A stretch of 64,000 nucleotides of DNA, from contig JAYXKI010000019.1 in NCBI GenBank assembly GCA_037892935.1, positions 186,001 to 250,000 on the forward strand, written 5' to 3'. Shown piece by piece: positions 1 through 12,359 of the stretch (positions within the stretch are counted from its first letter, which is position 1; each line of letters starts with the position of its first letter). The position numbers and the translations under genes were made by a program. A model generated the notes under the pieces. The model saw only the letters and a program-made list of their open reading frames with translations, ran no database searches and was not told where the DNA came from. The stretch comes from Phlebopus portentosus. Its lineage: Eukaryota > Basidiomycota > Agaricomycetes > Boletales > Boletinellaceae.

Positions 1-450
1 CTGTAAGTTATCTTCCCCAGCTATGCATTATCAACCTGCTTATATCCGTACCTCTAGTCTTTTCTTCTAGTTCGTTCTTGAAACCTACTCGTACTATATA
101 GTGAAGTCATTCCAATGCTGTATGTCGACCACAATGTTCCAGAATCCAGATGTTTCTATACATTTAACACTCCCTCGTGACATTTCGGTTACTGTAATGA
201 AACAGGTGGGCAAGTATTTCCTTCGTCTCTCGTGGATTCCCGCCTCTCACCTGAGAAAAAAAAAGATATAATCATAATCAGAAACAATCGGGTGATAAAA
301 TTCTAATCTATTTCCTCTTCCCATCTGATCTACTTGCCAACTCATGCATAGTATTCTTCGTCGTGCGCCACTTGCCTTCTTCCTTCGCCATCTGTCTACC
401 TGTATTCATTACTTCTAAGATCTTCGCTTCGTAATAGATATTATGCATCT
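1..450. other. left edge, no gene recognised
   Basis: This AT-rich stretch at the left edge has frequent stops in all frames. I see no domain and no exon supported by splice sites. It is probably the 3' flank of the minus-strand coiled-coil gene that ends at 451. Confidence 0.4.
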
Positions 451-1263
451 CTATTGTTCGATCCATTTGATAACATTTTCGGTGTCGTTGACTTGCCTCT
501 TTTTCTCATATTGGGCCCTTTCAAGACTTTCTAATTGTCTAGCCAGTAATTTGGTTGCCTTCCACTTGTATACGTCGCGCTGATTCTTGAATATAGCGCA
601 CGCGTCGTTCATGAGAGTAAGTACCTTGATCATATCTTTTATCGTTCCCCTTTTCAAGACAGTTTGTGCATTGTCAGAGAACTCTATTGTGGAGTCTTCT
701 TCCATTCGGTCCGAGAATTTGAGTGAGGGCAGCACCAAAGGCATAATTTTGACTTTGACTAGGTTGTCGTGCTCCTGTTTGACCTTCGTTAGGGCTTTCT
801 TCCACTCGTCATCTCGTTTCATTTTCTCTTGCTGTGCCTCCTGAAGTTTACAGGTGGCTTCGTCTTCAGGAAGAGCAGTGGCGCCAGATTCTGCCTTTTT
901 CCCGACCTCCGACTTCGCTCTTCTGATAACTTCCATGTGATCTTGCGCATTGTCTACTCGCTCTTCGGCGCGTTCCACTTCCTCCAAAGCAAGTTGTACC
1001 CCAAATACCAGTCGGTTAACAATACGACTATCCCTGTGGAACTCCACATCCTTGTCTTTAAGCCTGCGTGCTGAGACTCCTTTGGTCAGCCTCGATCTTG
1101 ATGCAAGTAGTCTTCTTATGTGTCCGTTTGCTTGCCATGTTTATCGAGACCGGAATATCGGTTCGGGTTTGAAACGCGTTGATGTCGGACCTATCACACT
1201 AGTTAACACCCTGTGCTGTTTATCCGATCCTTCAAGTGCGAGTAGCTTTGCAGGCGCAAACAT
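451..1263 (-). CDS. hypothetical coiled-coil protein (2 exons)
   Basis: I do not recognise the family. The long exon (451-1063) encodes a charged, helix-rich protein with a coiled-coil-like stretch (LALEEVERAEERVDNAQDHM, then EAQQEKMKRDDEWKKALTKV) and ends in VIKWIEQ. It has no upstream ATG of its own. A short first exon (1151-1263) starts with MFAPAKLLALEG and joins it cleanly at phase 2 through an intron with a CTGAC-like branch site and a CACGCAG acceptor. The model gives 241 residues. No signal peptide or membrane segment is visible. A cytoplasmic or nuclear structural role is only inference. The first exon and the GTCTCG donor are the weakest parts; translation could also begin elsewhere. 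Confidence 0.5.
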
Positions 1264-2081
1264 CGATCTCTCCGAAGTGCGGGTCAATGAAACATGCAAC
1301 AATTGTTCGTGTGACGGTGATATGATATCGGACGAACGAAGAAGATGGGGCTACTAAGATTGCTGGTCAGTTCCGAACAAAGTCATAAAGACATACCAGT
1401 ACTAGTGTCGTATATACAAAGTAAGAAGGAACAAAACAGCCCGCTTCACTATGAGGCAGTCCGTGAAGTTCGAGTCGTTCAAGCCAGGCGACGTTGTTTA
1501 CCTGCGTATGAATAAGCAATCATCGAGGGCCGGTGTCTTCGATCGCAAGCTTGCGAGAATGCTTGATATGACCGCACTGCCCAGTGGACTCATGTTGATA
1601 CAAAATTCAAGGTATGGTAAGCATTTGAGTTCGAAAGGTTACAGAGAGACTTTCTCGGCCGTCCCGATACACCTATAAGTACAGAAAGTCAGAGGTGCAT
1701 TGGTGAGCCGATCTACTTACATCTCATTACGTACTACAGGTAGTCGATAATACACAGTATATGTCTAAGTGTCTATGTGAGAGTCGCTTCATGACGACGG
1801 GAGATATTTAGCTCGTAATTATCTCGTTGAAATCTGCTGAAATGCATGGAAAATGTGGGGGCTTGCAATGGAAACGGAAGTAAAGTTTGCGTATCGAGTT
1901 CTATTAGACGGCTTCTGATTCTCGCAGTGGACCGTCGATCATTGTTGTAATCGTGAGAAACCTTATTCTGACTTCAATTGCCTTGATTGGAACTCTCGAT
2001 TTTGTGTAACAAAACCGTGACGAGCCTGTGCCGCTCTCGCGACCGCGCAACCACAATTGACTGTCCAACGACTGTCTACGA
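1264..2081. other. intergenic, divergent promoter region
   Basis: This lies between the minus-strand coiled-coil gene and the plus-strand SAC3 gene and must carry both promoters. A 75-codon open frame at 1451-1678 has no recognisable domain, and I do not call it. No TATA box or repeat stands out. Confidence 0.4.
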
Positions 2082-5000
2082 ATGGCCGACGCGCCGGTGA
2101 AGCAGAGCGGCGCGCCTGCACCCCGAAAGATCCGGACGACAGTTGTGCGTGGTGGCCGAGGCGGAACCACACTTTCTCATTCAAAGAACAAGACCTGGGT
2201 GAGCGATGCTAGACGCCCGTCGCCTGTACCGGACGGGAGGTGGGAGAGAGGGAGAGGTGGAAGCTCAGCGAGAGTGAGGGGTGGACGAGGAGTGCATACG
2301 GGTGTGAATGGACACAGTTCATATAGCGCTGTGTCTTCGACAAATGCAACGGAGGACGAAGATGACGGTGCTGCTTCAGCTTCCGAGGCAGGGCCCTCGC
2401 GTTTGTCGACACCTGCTCCTCCTACGTCGAACGGTGCTGGAAAGACATGGGAAGAAGTGCGTGCTTCACGTTTCCTCTTTCATTGATGTGCTTGCTGAAT
2501 TCTGCTTTCGTGAACTGTAGCTTGTCAAAACGCGGGAAGAAGAACGTGTTCGAGCCATACGCGAAGGCAAGATGGACGACCCGACGAAGCCGAAGCGACT
2601 CGAGGAAGCTATCACTATGGTCGGAACCTGCCAAGATATGTGTCCCGAATTCGAACGTTACCGGCGAGAAAGAGAGAACAACCTGGATAAATGGGAATGC
2701 GTGCGTTCATGCTAACTCCTAAGTGATGTTGACTTTAAGCTGCACTTATGACTTTGTTATTTTGATTGTGGGCGTTAGATTATTGGTCCGGATGGGAAAC
2801 CAACCAAAAAGGTCGATCATGCTCGCGCTGTTAAAATCTATGAACGCGGCCAGGGAGACAAGATTATCCCTTCGGATTTGCGACCTCCTCCTGTCTTAAA
2901 GGTGCGTTCCTAATCCGTTCTTCTCCCCCCATCAACTCAAATGTGCTGTAGAGAACTCTCGACTACCTCTTCCGCGACCTCATTCCAAGAGGTGGCTTCG
3001 CGGAGACTCAGGCATTTGTCCGGGATCGCTCTCGAGCTGTACGCAACGATTTCACGATTCAGCAAGACAGCGGACCAATAGCTATCGAGTGTCACGAACG
3101 ATGTACACGCTTTCATATCCTTTCACTTCATCTCATGTACGACGTACCTACGTTCGATCGAGCTTTGGAGATCCAGCAACTTATGAACTGTAAGTCCTCG
3201 ACCTTGCTATCAAGTTGTTGTCTGGATCTTTACACCTGCGAAAGCTCTGCTGTCTCTGAAGGAGTTCTATGACGACCAAAGAGGCAAGGTTGAATCACCT
3301 AACGAATTGGAGATGCGTATATACCATCGTCTCGGCCTCATTCGTGACCAGCATGAACGAAACGACAGACCTCCGCCGCATATCGCCGCCGACCCAGCCT
3401 TCCAGCTTATATCTCGTTTCCGCAGTGAAGTCCAGACTGCCAGCAGTCCGATCACGAAGACTTCGAAGCTCAGAGTCAATGGGGCCGCCATGCAGACGTT
3501 TGCTGAACTAGCGAGTGTCCTGCGGGAGCGACAGAATGTTGTCATGATTTATCTCATGGCATGCTTTCTCGAGCATATTTTTGGGAAAGATACCATTGAT
3601 GACATCGAAAGCATCAGAGGGCCTTTGTCAATACAGGATATCATTGATGGCAATTCGAAGGGAGGTGCTTATATTGAAGAGGTGAATGGTATGGAGGATG
3701 CAGACGAGGATGAGGAAATGGCACAAGAGGTGGCGGAAGAGCGAGATGAGCTAAGCGCCTTCATTCAGGAAGATGAAGAAGCCGTAGAAGCGGATGATGT
3801 TCTTGACGCATCTCAGCCCGATCACGGTCCTGCAGGTACTCAAGAACAGACATTACCTCAGTCTATGTCTGCTCCAGGTCCAGGTATCTACTCGATGATC
3901 TACGTATCTTAGGCGTTTTATTGCTCACTTTGTTCTCAGAACTTTCTTCAGCGTCTCCCTTTGGACGTTCGAGAACTCAGACGGCTTTCGTGCCTGTTCC
4001 CGCGGGCGAATCTGTATTCGGCAAGATCGTCAGCTCCTCATCCACTCCTGCAGCTATTGGAAATCAGAGCTCTCCATCGGTTTTCGGTACTGCATTCAAT
4101 GCCTTCCAATCTGCTCCGAACGTATTTGGTGGCCCTGTCTTCGGCGTCCCTGCAGCCTCTAGCTCTGCATCTTCCAAGATAGTCGAACCCCCGAAACCAC
4201 CTATTTCCGCATTTCCGTCTCGACCTCCCTCCACCAGCAAACCCGAAAACTCTATCGCACCCTCTACATCGACTATTCTGCAAGAGACGAGACCACTGCG
4301 AAGTCTTGCAGATGCGGGACCTCTTCTGTCAGAGGGTGAAGAAGACCGAGTGGCTCCTTCTGAGGTTGTCCAAGTACCCGCACCCGCTCCGTTTCCAACC
4401 TCACAAAGCGCGCCGACTCTCAACCCTTTTGCATCAAGCTTTGAATCTAGCCTCTTCAGAGCATCAAAGTCCGCGACATCATTTCCTCCTGCTTCAAGAG
4501 CCAGTCTCCCTCCTTTGAGGACGGACTCGCCGTTGAGTAGGACCGTGGACCCTATACGCGGCTTTACAACACCTGTAGACTCGCCATCGCAATCACTCCT
4601 CTCACCTCTGAAGCGTCCGACCGGGTCGGCTCTGTCGTTAGACACCGGCCCAGCTTTGCAATCCAATGTAGAGTCTAATAAAGTTTCTGCGCTCGATTCA
4701 CCTGTTGCGCCTCCGGCTCTGGCTCGCAGGGCCCCTATCTCTTTACCTGGGACACCCACAACTGCTTTCCCATCTTCTGCTGTACCTCCTGTAGAACCTA
4801 TTACTCCTTCGACTTGTTACCATTTTCCCGCTCTCCGAGTTAACATATCTTCAACGATGACTAGCACGCCACATCCTCAACCATCATCAAGCCCGCGCAT
4901 TGTAGAAATTTCCGAAACTCCGTCTTCTGACCATGCTGCGCCCTCTTCATCAACACCTATCGCCAATGGAAAGGAACCGCAGAGGGAACCACCCTCTCCC

Positions 5001-7171
5001 GGCACCAAGAAACGGTTACGGGAACAGGCGATGTCCTTCAAACGAACTCACGGTCTCGTTCCTGAAATATACAGTCGATTGAAGCGAAAGATGCTGAATA
5101 CAAAGGAATGGAAAGAGGCTTGCCGAAGAAGCGACGAGTATAAACAAAGGATTCACGAGAGTTCGACGAACGGCTCGATAGGGTCAACTGGCTCAATACC
5201 CTCATCCTCGTCCTTCAAGAGGCAAAGGAGCGATCCTGAACTTGACACAGAGCAGCCTAAACGTCCACGACGGAGTCTCAGGAAAGTCTCAAATCCGGAG
5301 GAACCACGTACAGACGAGGAGCTCGCTGAAAAACTCATGCAGGTACGATATATAGTCCCGAGTTGTTGGATGTGTCTTTGAAGAAAATACATTAGAACCG
5401 TGAGAAAAACGAACGTAGATGGGCGAAAGGCCAGTTCGTCAAGGTCATCCAGGAGTACGTGCGGTCTCGGGCTGATGAGATCCCGTCAAACTGGGGCACG
5501 TGGCTGTGCATGAACTCCAGCAACGATAAGACGGCCATCTGGCTCGAACAGAAGTTTGATGTGCCCCAGTCAGGCAGCTGGGAATCTGAAAGCGTCTTCG
5601 CTATCCCTATATCCACGGAGCCTTCATCAACCGTATTCCCTGGAATGATCGTCTTCGAGTGCACGCCTCTTGAAGAAGTTGATGACGAGATCGAGCGGTG
5701 CGTAGGGGATTGTGTTCTTGTTCACCACAAGTTTCTCAGCGTTCCTCAGAAAATACCGTGTTCTCGACGATTGTTCTCGACTACGAGATCTCATCTCGAT
5801 GTTACCCGAGGATCGTCATTATACATCCTCCCTTCTATTCATCAATTGGGATACCAAACCGGGAAATGATGTTCACCCAGATATTTCAGACATGGTACAT
5901 CGACACTCTTCACTTCGCCATTGATCCTTCACTGATCTATCAATTAGGCCACGAAGTATGTTGATGATGGATTATTGCGAAACACAGCAAGAGTTTCCAT
6001 GACTTCCGATGACACCGATGAAGTTTTCGCCAAATCTCTACCGAGACTGAATGTCGACCTCGAGGGCGACAATATTACAAAGCTTACTCTATCGGGTGAG
6101 TATTTGCTGCAGATATCCCAGTGCTGTGCTTACAAGTCTGCACAGATCTATTCAAGCTTTTAAGTTGGGATTGGAAAGAAACTGTTAAGGTTTGGATAGA
6201 GGTTTGTTCCTCTGACGAAGCTTGTGAGCCCTTTTCTCTGGTCGGTCTTTCTCAGGGCTTACAAGAACCTTCAGTCAATTGGTTGCTGCTCAGTTATGTT
6301 GTCGAGCATCTCGTGGAGAGCATGGATACTCTTTTGCGCATGTTGCTGTCTACATGGAACCAGAAAACCTTGTGGGGGACATTACTATCTTCACCATCTT
6401 TCGGCTCGGATAGACACGACGAGTATGTTTTTTTCACGCAATGTTAATCTTCTCGCTAAACCTCTGCGACAGGTCGGTTCTTTACACCAGTTATGAATGG
6501 CTCCGATCATTTGGCGTACCGGTTGATGACGGTAAATACATTCTTTTTCTTCGATTTTTTCCAACATAGGGACGTTGACTTGTTTTCGCTATCCAGACGA
6601 TAATCCGATCCACTTCTTCTCTGAGCTACTTCGTATTGCCCTTGCCTACGCTGAACAATTCGCAAAGGACCCATCTGTACAGCGTGTCTTTTTGTCATCT
6701 GCCATAACACAAGTCACCTCACAGTTTAAAGAGGCTCTTGACCAATCGGTGGACAAATTGCGTGCTGTTGACAAGGCGCTTCCTCGTCCGTCCCCGAAAC
6801 GGAAGACAAATGGCATTGTTGCTAATGGTGTTGAACCTAATGACTCTGTTTCCCAAGCTTCTAGGTAAGCTTCACAATTTCTTCTACTTTTGTGTTTCAC
6901 TGGAGACTGATCGCTTCTGTCCAGTCCCTCTCCTCCACGGCACTCAACAGGCCCAAAAAGAGCACGTCTCTCTGAATCATTCGATTCGCTGCCTGATACT
7001 CAAGATATCGAGTATGATCAGTCATTCGTCGCTCCAACGTCTCCCACACCGAGCATAGCCACATCTGTCGCCACCTCGATGTCGGCGAGTGTCTCTGCGA
7101 AGATGCTACGAGAACTATCACGCGACGTGCTCAAGAAATACGGACGCCCTAAGCGCGCAAGCTTGAGCTGA
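2082..7171 (+). CDS. SAC3: SAC3/GANP-family nuclear mRNA export factor with FG repeats
   Basis: This is the scaffold of the TREX-2 type complex, which links transcription and mRNA export at the nuclear pore. The N-terminus (MADAPVKQSG, 2082) is basic and Arg/Gly-rich. The SAC3 domain follows: GTCQDMCPEFERYRRE near 2630, then the helical part (LDYLFRDLIPRGGFAE near 2955, IECHERCTRFHIL near 3085, SVLRERQNVVMIY near 3515). After an acidic linker come FG motifs (SPFG, SVFG, NVFGGPVFG, 3950-4150) and a long Ser/Pro-rich segment. A basic region (TKKRLREQAMSFKRTHG, near 5000) leads to a C-terminal helical region that recalls the GANP C-terminus. At least nine introns are visible (for example 2458-2520, and one ending at 3939). 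The last exon ends KKYGRPKRASLS at 7171. FG repeats after the SAC3 domain are unusual. The family is certain; some C-terminal exon limits are not. Confidence 0.9.
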
Positions 7172-7619
7172 CGTCGTCCACTCGCAACTTTTTTCTTTTT
7201 CTTTTCAACCTGTTCTGTATTTTCTCTCTGTCTTCGGAGTAAACTGTCGTCTCTGGTTTTCAGGAGCATGCCCTTGCATAATGCACAATCTGTTATATCA
7301 AGTAACGCTTTGTTTACGATCTATTTATCTTGTTGGCGCTGATTGATTGCATGTATCATTGTCAATGGCGCGTAATTGTCATCCATCAATAACCACTTCT
7401 GCACACACATCACATCCTTCCCTTCTGCTGCTCGGTTCGATATTCATAGCACAGAACGACTAAGAGGTATAGGCTAGCGGAAATGCAGTTTTAACATAAG
7501 TGATGTGAGCAAGCCCACTTCAGGATCGGAAGTCAGAAAAACAAGTGAACTGAACGTTGATGTCAATGCTGAATTCCTGCGAACTCCAGATCGAAGAAGC
7601 AGAGCCCAAAAAGCACCGT
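7172..7619. other. convergent 3' intergenic region
   Basis: SAC3 (+) and OMA1-A (-) converge here. The start is pyrimidine-rich (TTTTTTCTTTTTC near 7190), as expected of a 3' UTR. I see no gene. Confidence 0.5.
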
Positions 7620-9443
7620 TTACTCCGGGAGATCGACCTCCTGTTCATTTCGTACGTTGCTTACCATAGCACGGAACGCATCGAAGTCATCCTCTAGTTG
7701 AGCGCAAGCGCTGCTTGCTGCTCGCAACGCAAATGCTTCTGGTAATGCATCTTTGAGGAGCTGGGAAAACGAAGGCAGAAATCAGCAAGGGAAGATAATG
7801 ATCAGACCAAAGATTGAAAAAGGGAACGTTGATGAAATGGAAAAGATTTGTCAAACTCATACCTTGACACGAGTTGCTCCAGCTGGATGCGTTTGCAAGA
7901 AAGACAAGTTTAGCCTGGAACTGTGTTGGGCTTCGAGCTTCGCCAAACGTGTCTGCATTCTGAGACAGCAGTTAGCCATCGATCAAGGTTAACGTTGAAG
8001 AAGAGTAGGATACGCACGACACAGCACCTCGAGGGTCAAAACAAGCACGTGCGGCCAATTGGAGCCCAATCCTATCGGCTAAACAACGCCAACATTGTTA
8101 GCTGTGCAGTCTCGATGCCTTATAGTCTCTCACCTTCAAGTTCCATGGCTCGAGAATTGGGAAGATGATACAGGAAGTCTACGACAACAGGGCCAAGTCC
8201 TAAATCGAATCCCAAGAATCGCAGCGCGTAGAAAAGCCCTTCAATAAGTACCCTGGCTGAGAGTTTCTCTGAAAGGTGTCGAGCAACTGTTTGTAAGGTG
8301 TTGAGATGTCGGGAAGTAACTTATTTGATTAATCGCGGCAAACGGGCTAACCTACGTGGGCGATCTCTGAAAGCAGGAATGGCTTGAACAAGACATCGAT
8401 AAAACCAATTACAACTCACCATGGCTCAGAACTGCTGCGAGTCCGTCTATATCGTAAGCAACAGGGAGTATCCCAGTAAAAACAACGATATTGCCTTGAC
8501 ACGACGTCAAATGATTGAAAACACACAGAAATAAAGGATATCTGAAACGAACCATTCACAACCATCGCATTGACGATGTTGTCATCTGCTACAACAAGCA
8601 GGTTCCATTTTCTCCGGCTCTTGGCATCGTAGGTATCGAGAGTGCTTGAATCATCTGTTACTAAATCCGTTTCCGTTTGGGATGAGTCGGGATCCCAGAT
8701 CTCCACATCAGGTCCAGGACCATTGATGACTTTCTGAATCAGACTTTCGGGATACGTGCTGGACAGGATTCCGAGTCCGTTCGCTTCAAGAATTGTCGAT
8801 ACTACGCTTTCGATCTGCCGCGTTAAGGGATGATCCGGAGGAAGAATGCGACCTCGGAATTCCTTGAGCAAGTCGTTATACTGATCATCTTGTAGTTGGA
8901 CCTCCACCTCCTCGGAGACGGCCATGAACCTCCAGCGGCCTGTCTCAGGAACTCTTTCTAGACTTTTCCAAGCAATCAGATAACCGCGGAACAGGCGAAA
9001 TACACGTGAATCAAGAAGACGAGGAGGGCGGTGACTTACTGAGATGCAAAATATAATGCTGCAAGTACAAGCAAGAAGGCGGCTAACTGAGCCCGAGGAT
9101 CAAGCTGCGACCATAGACTAGGTTCAGCTTGTTTGGGGCTGGGTTTATCGCGGAATTCGCTGAAAAATCTCCATTGGATCGGATATCGAGAGTACAAAAA
9201 GAACTTATTGTGTGGATCACGTATTCGGATAGAAGGTATCTTTCCCAGAATGGATCTGTTAGGATATGGAACAGAACTTGAAGTGCGCGGGACTATTCCA
9301 TGCAAGTCGCGTTTATTTGGTCGGAACGGAGCGTTCCTCCGAAGTGCAGTCAATGGCCTGACTAATGTCGGTAACGCTGGATGCATAGTACATCGTGCCA
9401 AAGGAAAGGGACGTCGGGCGATGGATCGCAGGACAGTGGTCAT
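7620..9443 (-). CDS. OMA1: OMA1-like mitochondrial metalloendopeptidase, copy A
   Basis: This is an M48-family zinc protease of the OMA1 type, which in other fungi acts in inner-membrane quality control and stress-induced cleavage. Exon 1 (9040-9443) starts MTTVLRSIARRPFPLARC, an Arg-rich, acid-free presequence that suggests mitochondrial import; a second in-frame ATG is at 9386. A membrane segment (LAAFLLVLAALYFAS) precedes the OMA1 signature HLERVPETGRWRFM. Exon 2 begins at 8962. The zinc site HEIAH is split by a phase-1 intron near 8418, followed by VVARH and, further on, ELEAD, which supplies the third zinc ligand. A hydrophobic segment (FLGFDLGLGPVVVDFLYHL) lies between them. The protein ends QEVDLPE. 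All catalytic residues are present. A diverged paralogue lies at 53440-54820 on the same strand. Confidence 0.92.
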
Positions 9444-9567
9444 GCTGGTCGAGTGCAACTTCGAAGTCCAGTGGACGCGTTTCATCCACGTGACCAAAAG
9501 ACTTACTGTAATAATAAGTGTTGTTGATTTTGGACAAAAGACACTACCAGCCAATGAGGTCACTGAG
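9444..9567. promoter_or_regulatory. 124-bp divergent spacer between OMA1-A and the broken F-box gene
   Basis: OMA1-A starts at 9443 (-) and the F-box remnant at 9568 (+), so any promoters for both must lie in or overlap this short spacer. It includes a CACGTG E-box-like palindrome near 9488. The regulatory role is inferred from position alone. Confidence 0.35.
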
Positions 9568-11337
9568 ATGCTGCCACTTCCATCTGAGCTCGTCGTCCAG
9601 GTTGCCATGCCCCTTCCTAACCGCGCAGAATGCGGCACTCTCTAATCGCTTGATTCTGGATTCCGTGTTCTCTGCATGTAGTAAATCGGACAACGCAAGA
9701 TGTTCGTAGTATGTATGCTCGACATGGATGAACGTTGCCTCGAATTACGTCTGGGAGATGGATCCTCCTCTAACCGCTTTATTCGGTCTTTTAGCTCCCC
9801 TAGTCTCACTGTCACCCGGCTTATCCATAGGTATTAATTTCGTGTTGAGTGGAAGGGTTGTTTATAGGCAACTCAGAACATGAAGGGTGACGAACCACCC
9901 AGGTATTCTCGCAACCCATCGAGCACGAAAGATGGGAAAGATTTTTAGTTTTTATGCTGCGAAGGTCAAGCATCTTTCGGTCATTATCCCGAATTCCCCG
10001 TCGAAGCGTTTTCCGATGAATCTGTCTTCGTACGTGGCAATTGGTCGCACTATGCTAGTGCTGTTCCCGAACATCAAATCATTGCGTATTGAAGAGCTGC
10101 CTCCCAGATTCATGGGGTTCTGCAGGTTGATGTATCATAGGACGCTTAGAATGCGGTCTCTTCCTTCAGAGGATCGAGACACGCTTCGATGGGGGTAGAA
10201 CCTGCCATTCGAGAGTTATCGCTTCGGGCCCCGTTCATTCGGGACCTCAGCGTGGAACTCGAGGACTACGGTTCAGATGATCCAGTGTCCTTCATTTCCA
10301 ATGAGCTTAGTCGGCTTCAATGCCTCGAACGTATCGAACTTCCGCCTGTTATGGTCATAAACCATGTTTTTGAATTGCTGGCGATTCTTCCGGACTTGCA
10401 GAGGATCGACTTTCTTTCCCCGGACTGGGAAGAAGGCTATGTAGAGACGGTAAAAAACGACTTCCACGTGACGAACGACACATTTCCGAGATTACGCACT
10501 CTGCGTATTACTTGCGACTGCTTGGATTCGACTCATTATTCCTATCGAGTGCCTTTTCAAGACTCGTCTCCCTTCATCTTGACCTGCGCTTCTACGAATC
10601 TCGAGAACATCTACAGTATTGCCTACAGACTTTGTCCGAGACCTGCAAAGAGCTGCGACATCTGATGGTTTCTTGCCGTACACTGGAGCCTGGTAATGAG
10701 CCGGTAATAGCAGAGACTCTATCACCATTGAAGTCGTTTCCCATCTTGGAGAGCATTCGTTTTGCGTCCGTCAGCACATTGGTATCTCCGATGAAGAGCT
10801 CGTCGGCTTAATCGTTGGGTGCCCAAATTTGCAGTCTCCATCTCAACGCGGTTCATCTTTCGGAGCTAAAGCCAACGCTTACGGTTGGGTGTCTCCAGCT
10901 TCTCGCAAGGCGGAAAGAAAGCGAACGAGTAGAGAGACTTGGTATCTATGTCGACGCAGCACGAAACTACGAACCTGTGCCGGATCCTATTCCATTGGCA
11001 AACTTGAAGTATACCTTCTTCGGCACCTCTCTTGTTAGGCCAAGAAGCGACTTGGTCAGGTACCTTGTCAAAGCTCTTCTATCATCGTGCAAAATGATCA
11101 CATTTCCAGACCTGCCGCTGAGTCAGTATGCTGCCGACAACACCCCTAAAGACATCGACAGGAAAGCAGGAGCCAAACTTGCAATCTGGGACAAGATTAA
11201 CAAAGTTATTTGCTGGAATCGAATATCAAGTGGAGAACAGACCGTTGTCGCTCCTTGTCAAAGCCAGTTATTTCCGCCTCATGATGAGATATTCTCTTGG
11301 CAAGTTATCTGGCCAATTCGGCACCACAGTTAGCTGA
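9568..11337 (+). pseudogene. F-box / leucine-rich-repeat protein, broken by several frame changes
   Basis: The remnant starts with an F-box-like segment (LPLPSELVVQVAMPLPNRAE, 9571-9630) that runs into a stop. A short segment follows near 9750 (MDPPLTALFGLLAPLVSL) and then a chain of LRR-like pieces: FYAAKVKHLSVIIP, FPNIKSLRIEELP, LSRLQCLERIELPPV, FPRLRTLRITCD, FSRLVSLHLDLRF, FPILESIRFAS, LVGLIVGCPNLQ and LHLNAVHLSEL. These lie in different frames, changing near 10190, 10560, 10785 and 10830, with no splice sites that would explain the changes. In intact relatives such a protein would be a substrate receptor of an SCF ubiquitin ligase. At least four disruptions favour a pseudogene over an assembly error. 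Expression as short pieces cannot be excluded. Confidence 0.7.
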
Positions 11338-11796
11338 TCTCGTGTTCAGGCGAATGACATCCCGTTCAACATATGACTAAAGCAGCTTCAGGAATATGAA
11401 AACGACTCGTGCACTTATAAGCAAGACAAGACAGCCTTCTCATTAGACAAACGCCACGTCTTTGATGATTCACCAGCTTCATATGCATTCTTCTTTATTT
11501 CTTGCGATTCCAACTTACATTAAATTAAAGTGTGTAGAGAGTCAAACAAAACGAGCAAATACAGGGAAACATTCATATTCAAGAACAAATCAAGAGAATA
11601 ATGCTATCCCAGATCTGATGCCCACACAATCCATTTGTTACAATGATGTTTTTGATTTAGATGCGAGATTCTGAGGCACTTCAGGCGGAGCTTGAAATGA
11701 AGTCTGCCATCGCGTCTGAATCACGTGTCGAGGTAGACACGGCAGCGGTCGGTCGGTGTTAGCGAACCTACAACCTACCATTTTGCAACGATCACC
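11338..11796. other. intergenic, upstream of Kish
   Basis: This is an AT-rich stretch with no gene. It contains the 3' flank of the F-box remnant and the promoter of the Kish gene. No TATA box is obvious. Confidence 0.4.
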
Positions 11797-12133
11797 ATGG
11801 TGAGTTCCTTTGCAATGAAGCTGCGAAGTGATCTAAAACTTACTCCTTTCAGTCGGCGCTGTTTTATTTTCCGTCGCTACTACTCGTAATTTTGCTTCTT
11901 ATTTGCTCTTGTACGTACGTTCGGTCAGTCATGCCTGGCCTCATCGACCGGAATAAGTCTGGATTTCTTGGATTTTTCTGGATGTGTGCGCGAATAGGTG
12001 CGATTTCGTTTTGTTGCGGAATGGAGTGATACGAACATTACCTGCGTGTGCTCACCTTTTGGTTGTAGGGGAACGTTTATCGCCCTACGTTGCACTAGCG
12101 TGTATTGCCATGGCCATTTCGATTATCGTCTGA
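11797..12133 (+). CDS. KSH1: Kish/TMEM167-family small membrane protein of the secretory pathway
   Basis: This 70-residue protein is colinear with the Kish family (yeast Ksh1, animal TMEM167), which acts early in the secretory pathway. Three exons were read from splice sites: 11797-11799 (the ATG only), 11853-11997 and 12069-12133. Together they total 213 nt. The protein begins [20 protein letters not shown], an N-terminal hydrophobic helix. The family block follows ([20 protein letters not shown], then [20 protein letters not shown]), and a second hydrophobic helix ends the chain. The length matches the family. The first coding exon is a lone start codon, followed directly by GTGAGT. Both ends of the protein are therefore well fixed. 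Confidence 0.93.
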
Positions 12134-12359
12134 TAAAGACGCGGACTCTTTGCTTCTTTCGATGCCGATCATGTTTTATCACCCCGTCCTCAACTCGACG
12201 CTGCGATGACGAATATTACCTCGGGTCTGTCATTCTTGCTGGAGACACCCCCGGACTTTTCATGCTCTGCACTTCAGCTTCCGTGAACCACCGTACTGAG
12301 TCAGTGGCGTTGAAACTGAGTGCGCCCTCTCGTTTGTGTCATTACTATACATATTTAAG

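Noticed and set aside
1451..1678. 75-codon plus-strand frame (KFESFKPGDVVYLRMNKQSS) resembling a retroelement integrase tail
   Set aside because: The likeness is limited to a short GDVVYLR-like motif. There is no flanking element, and the frame is short.
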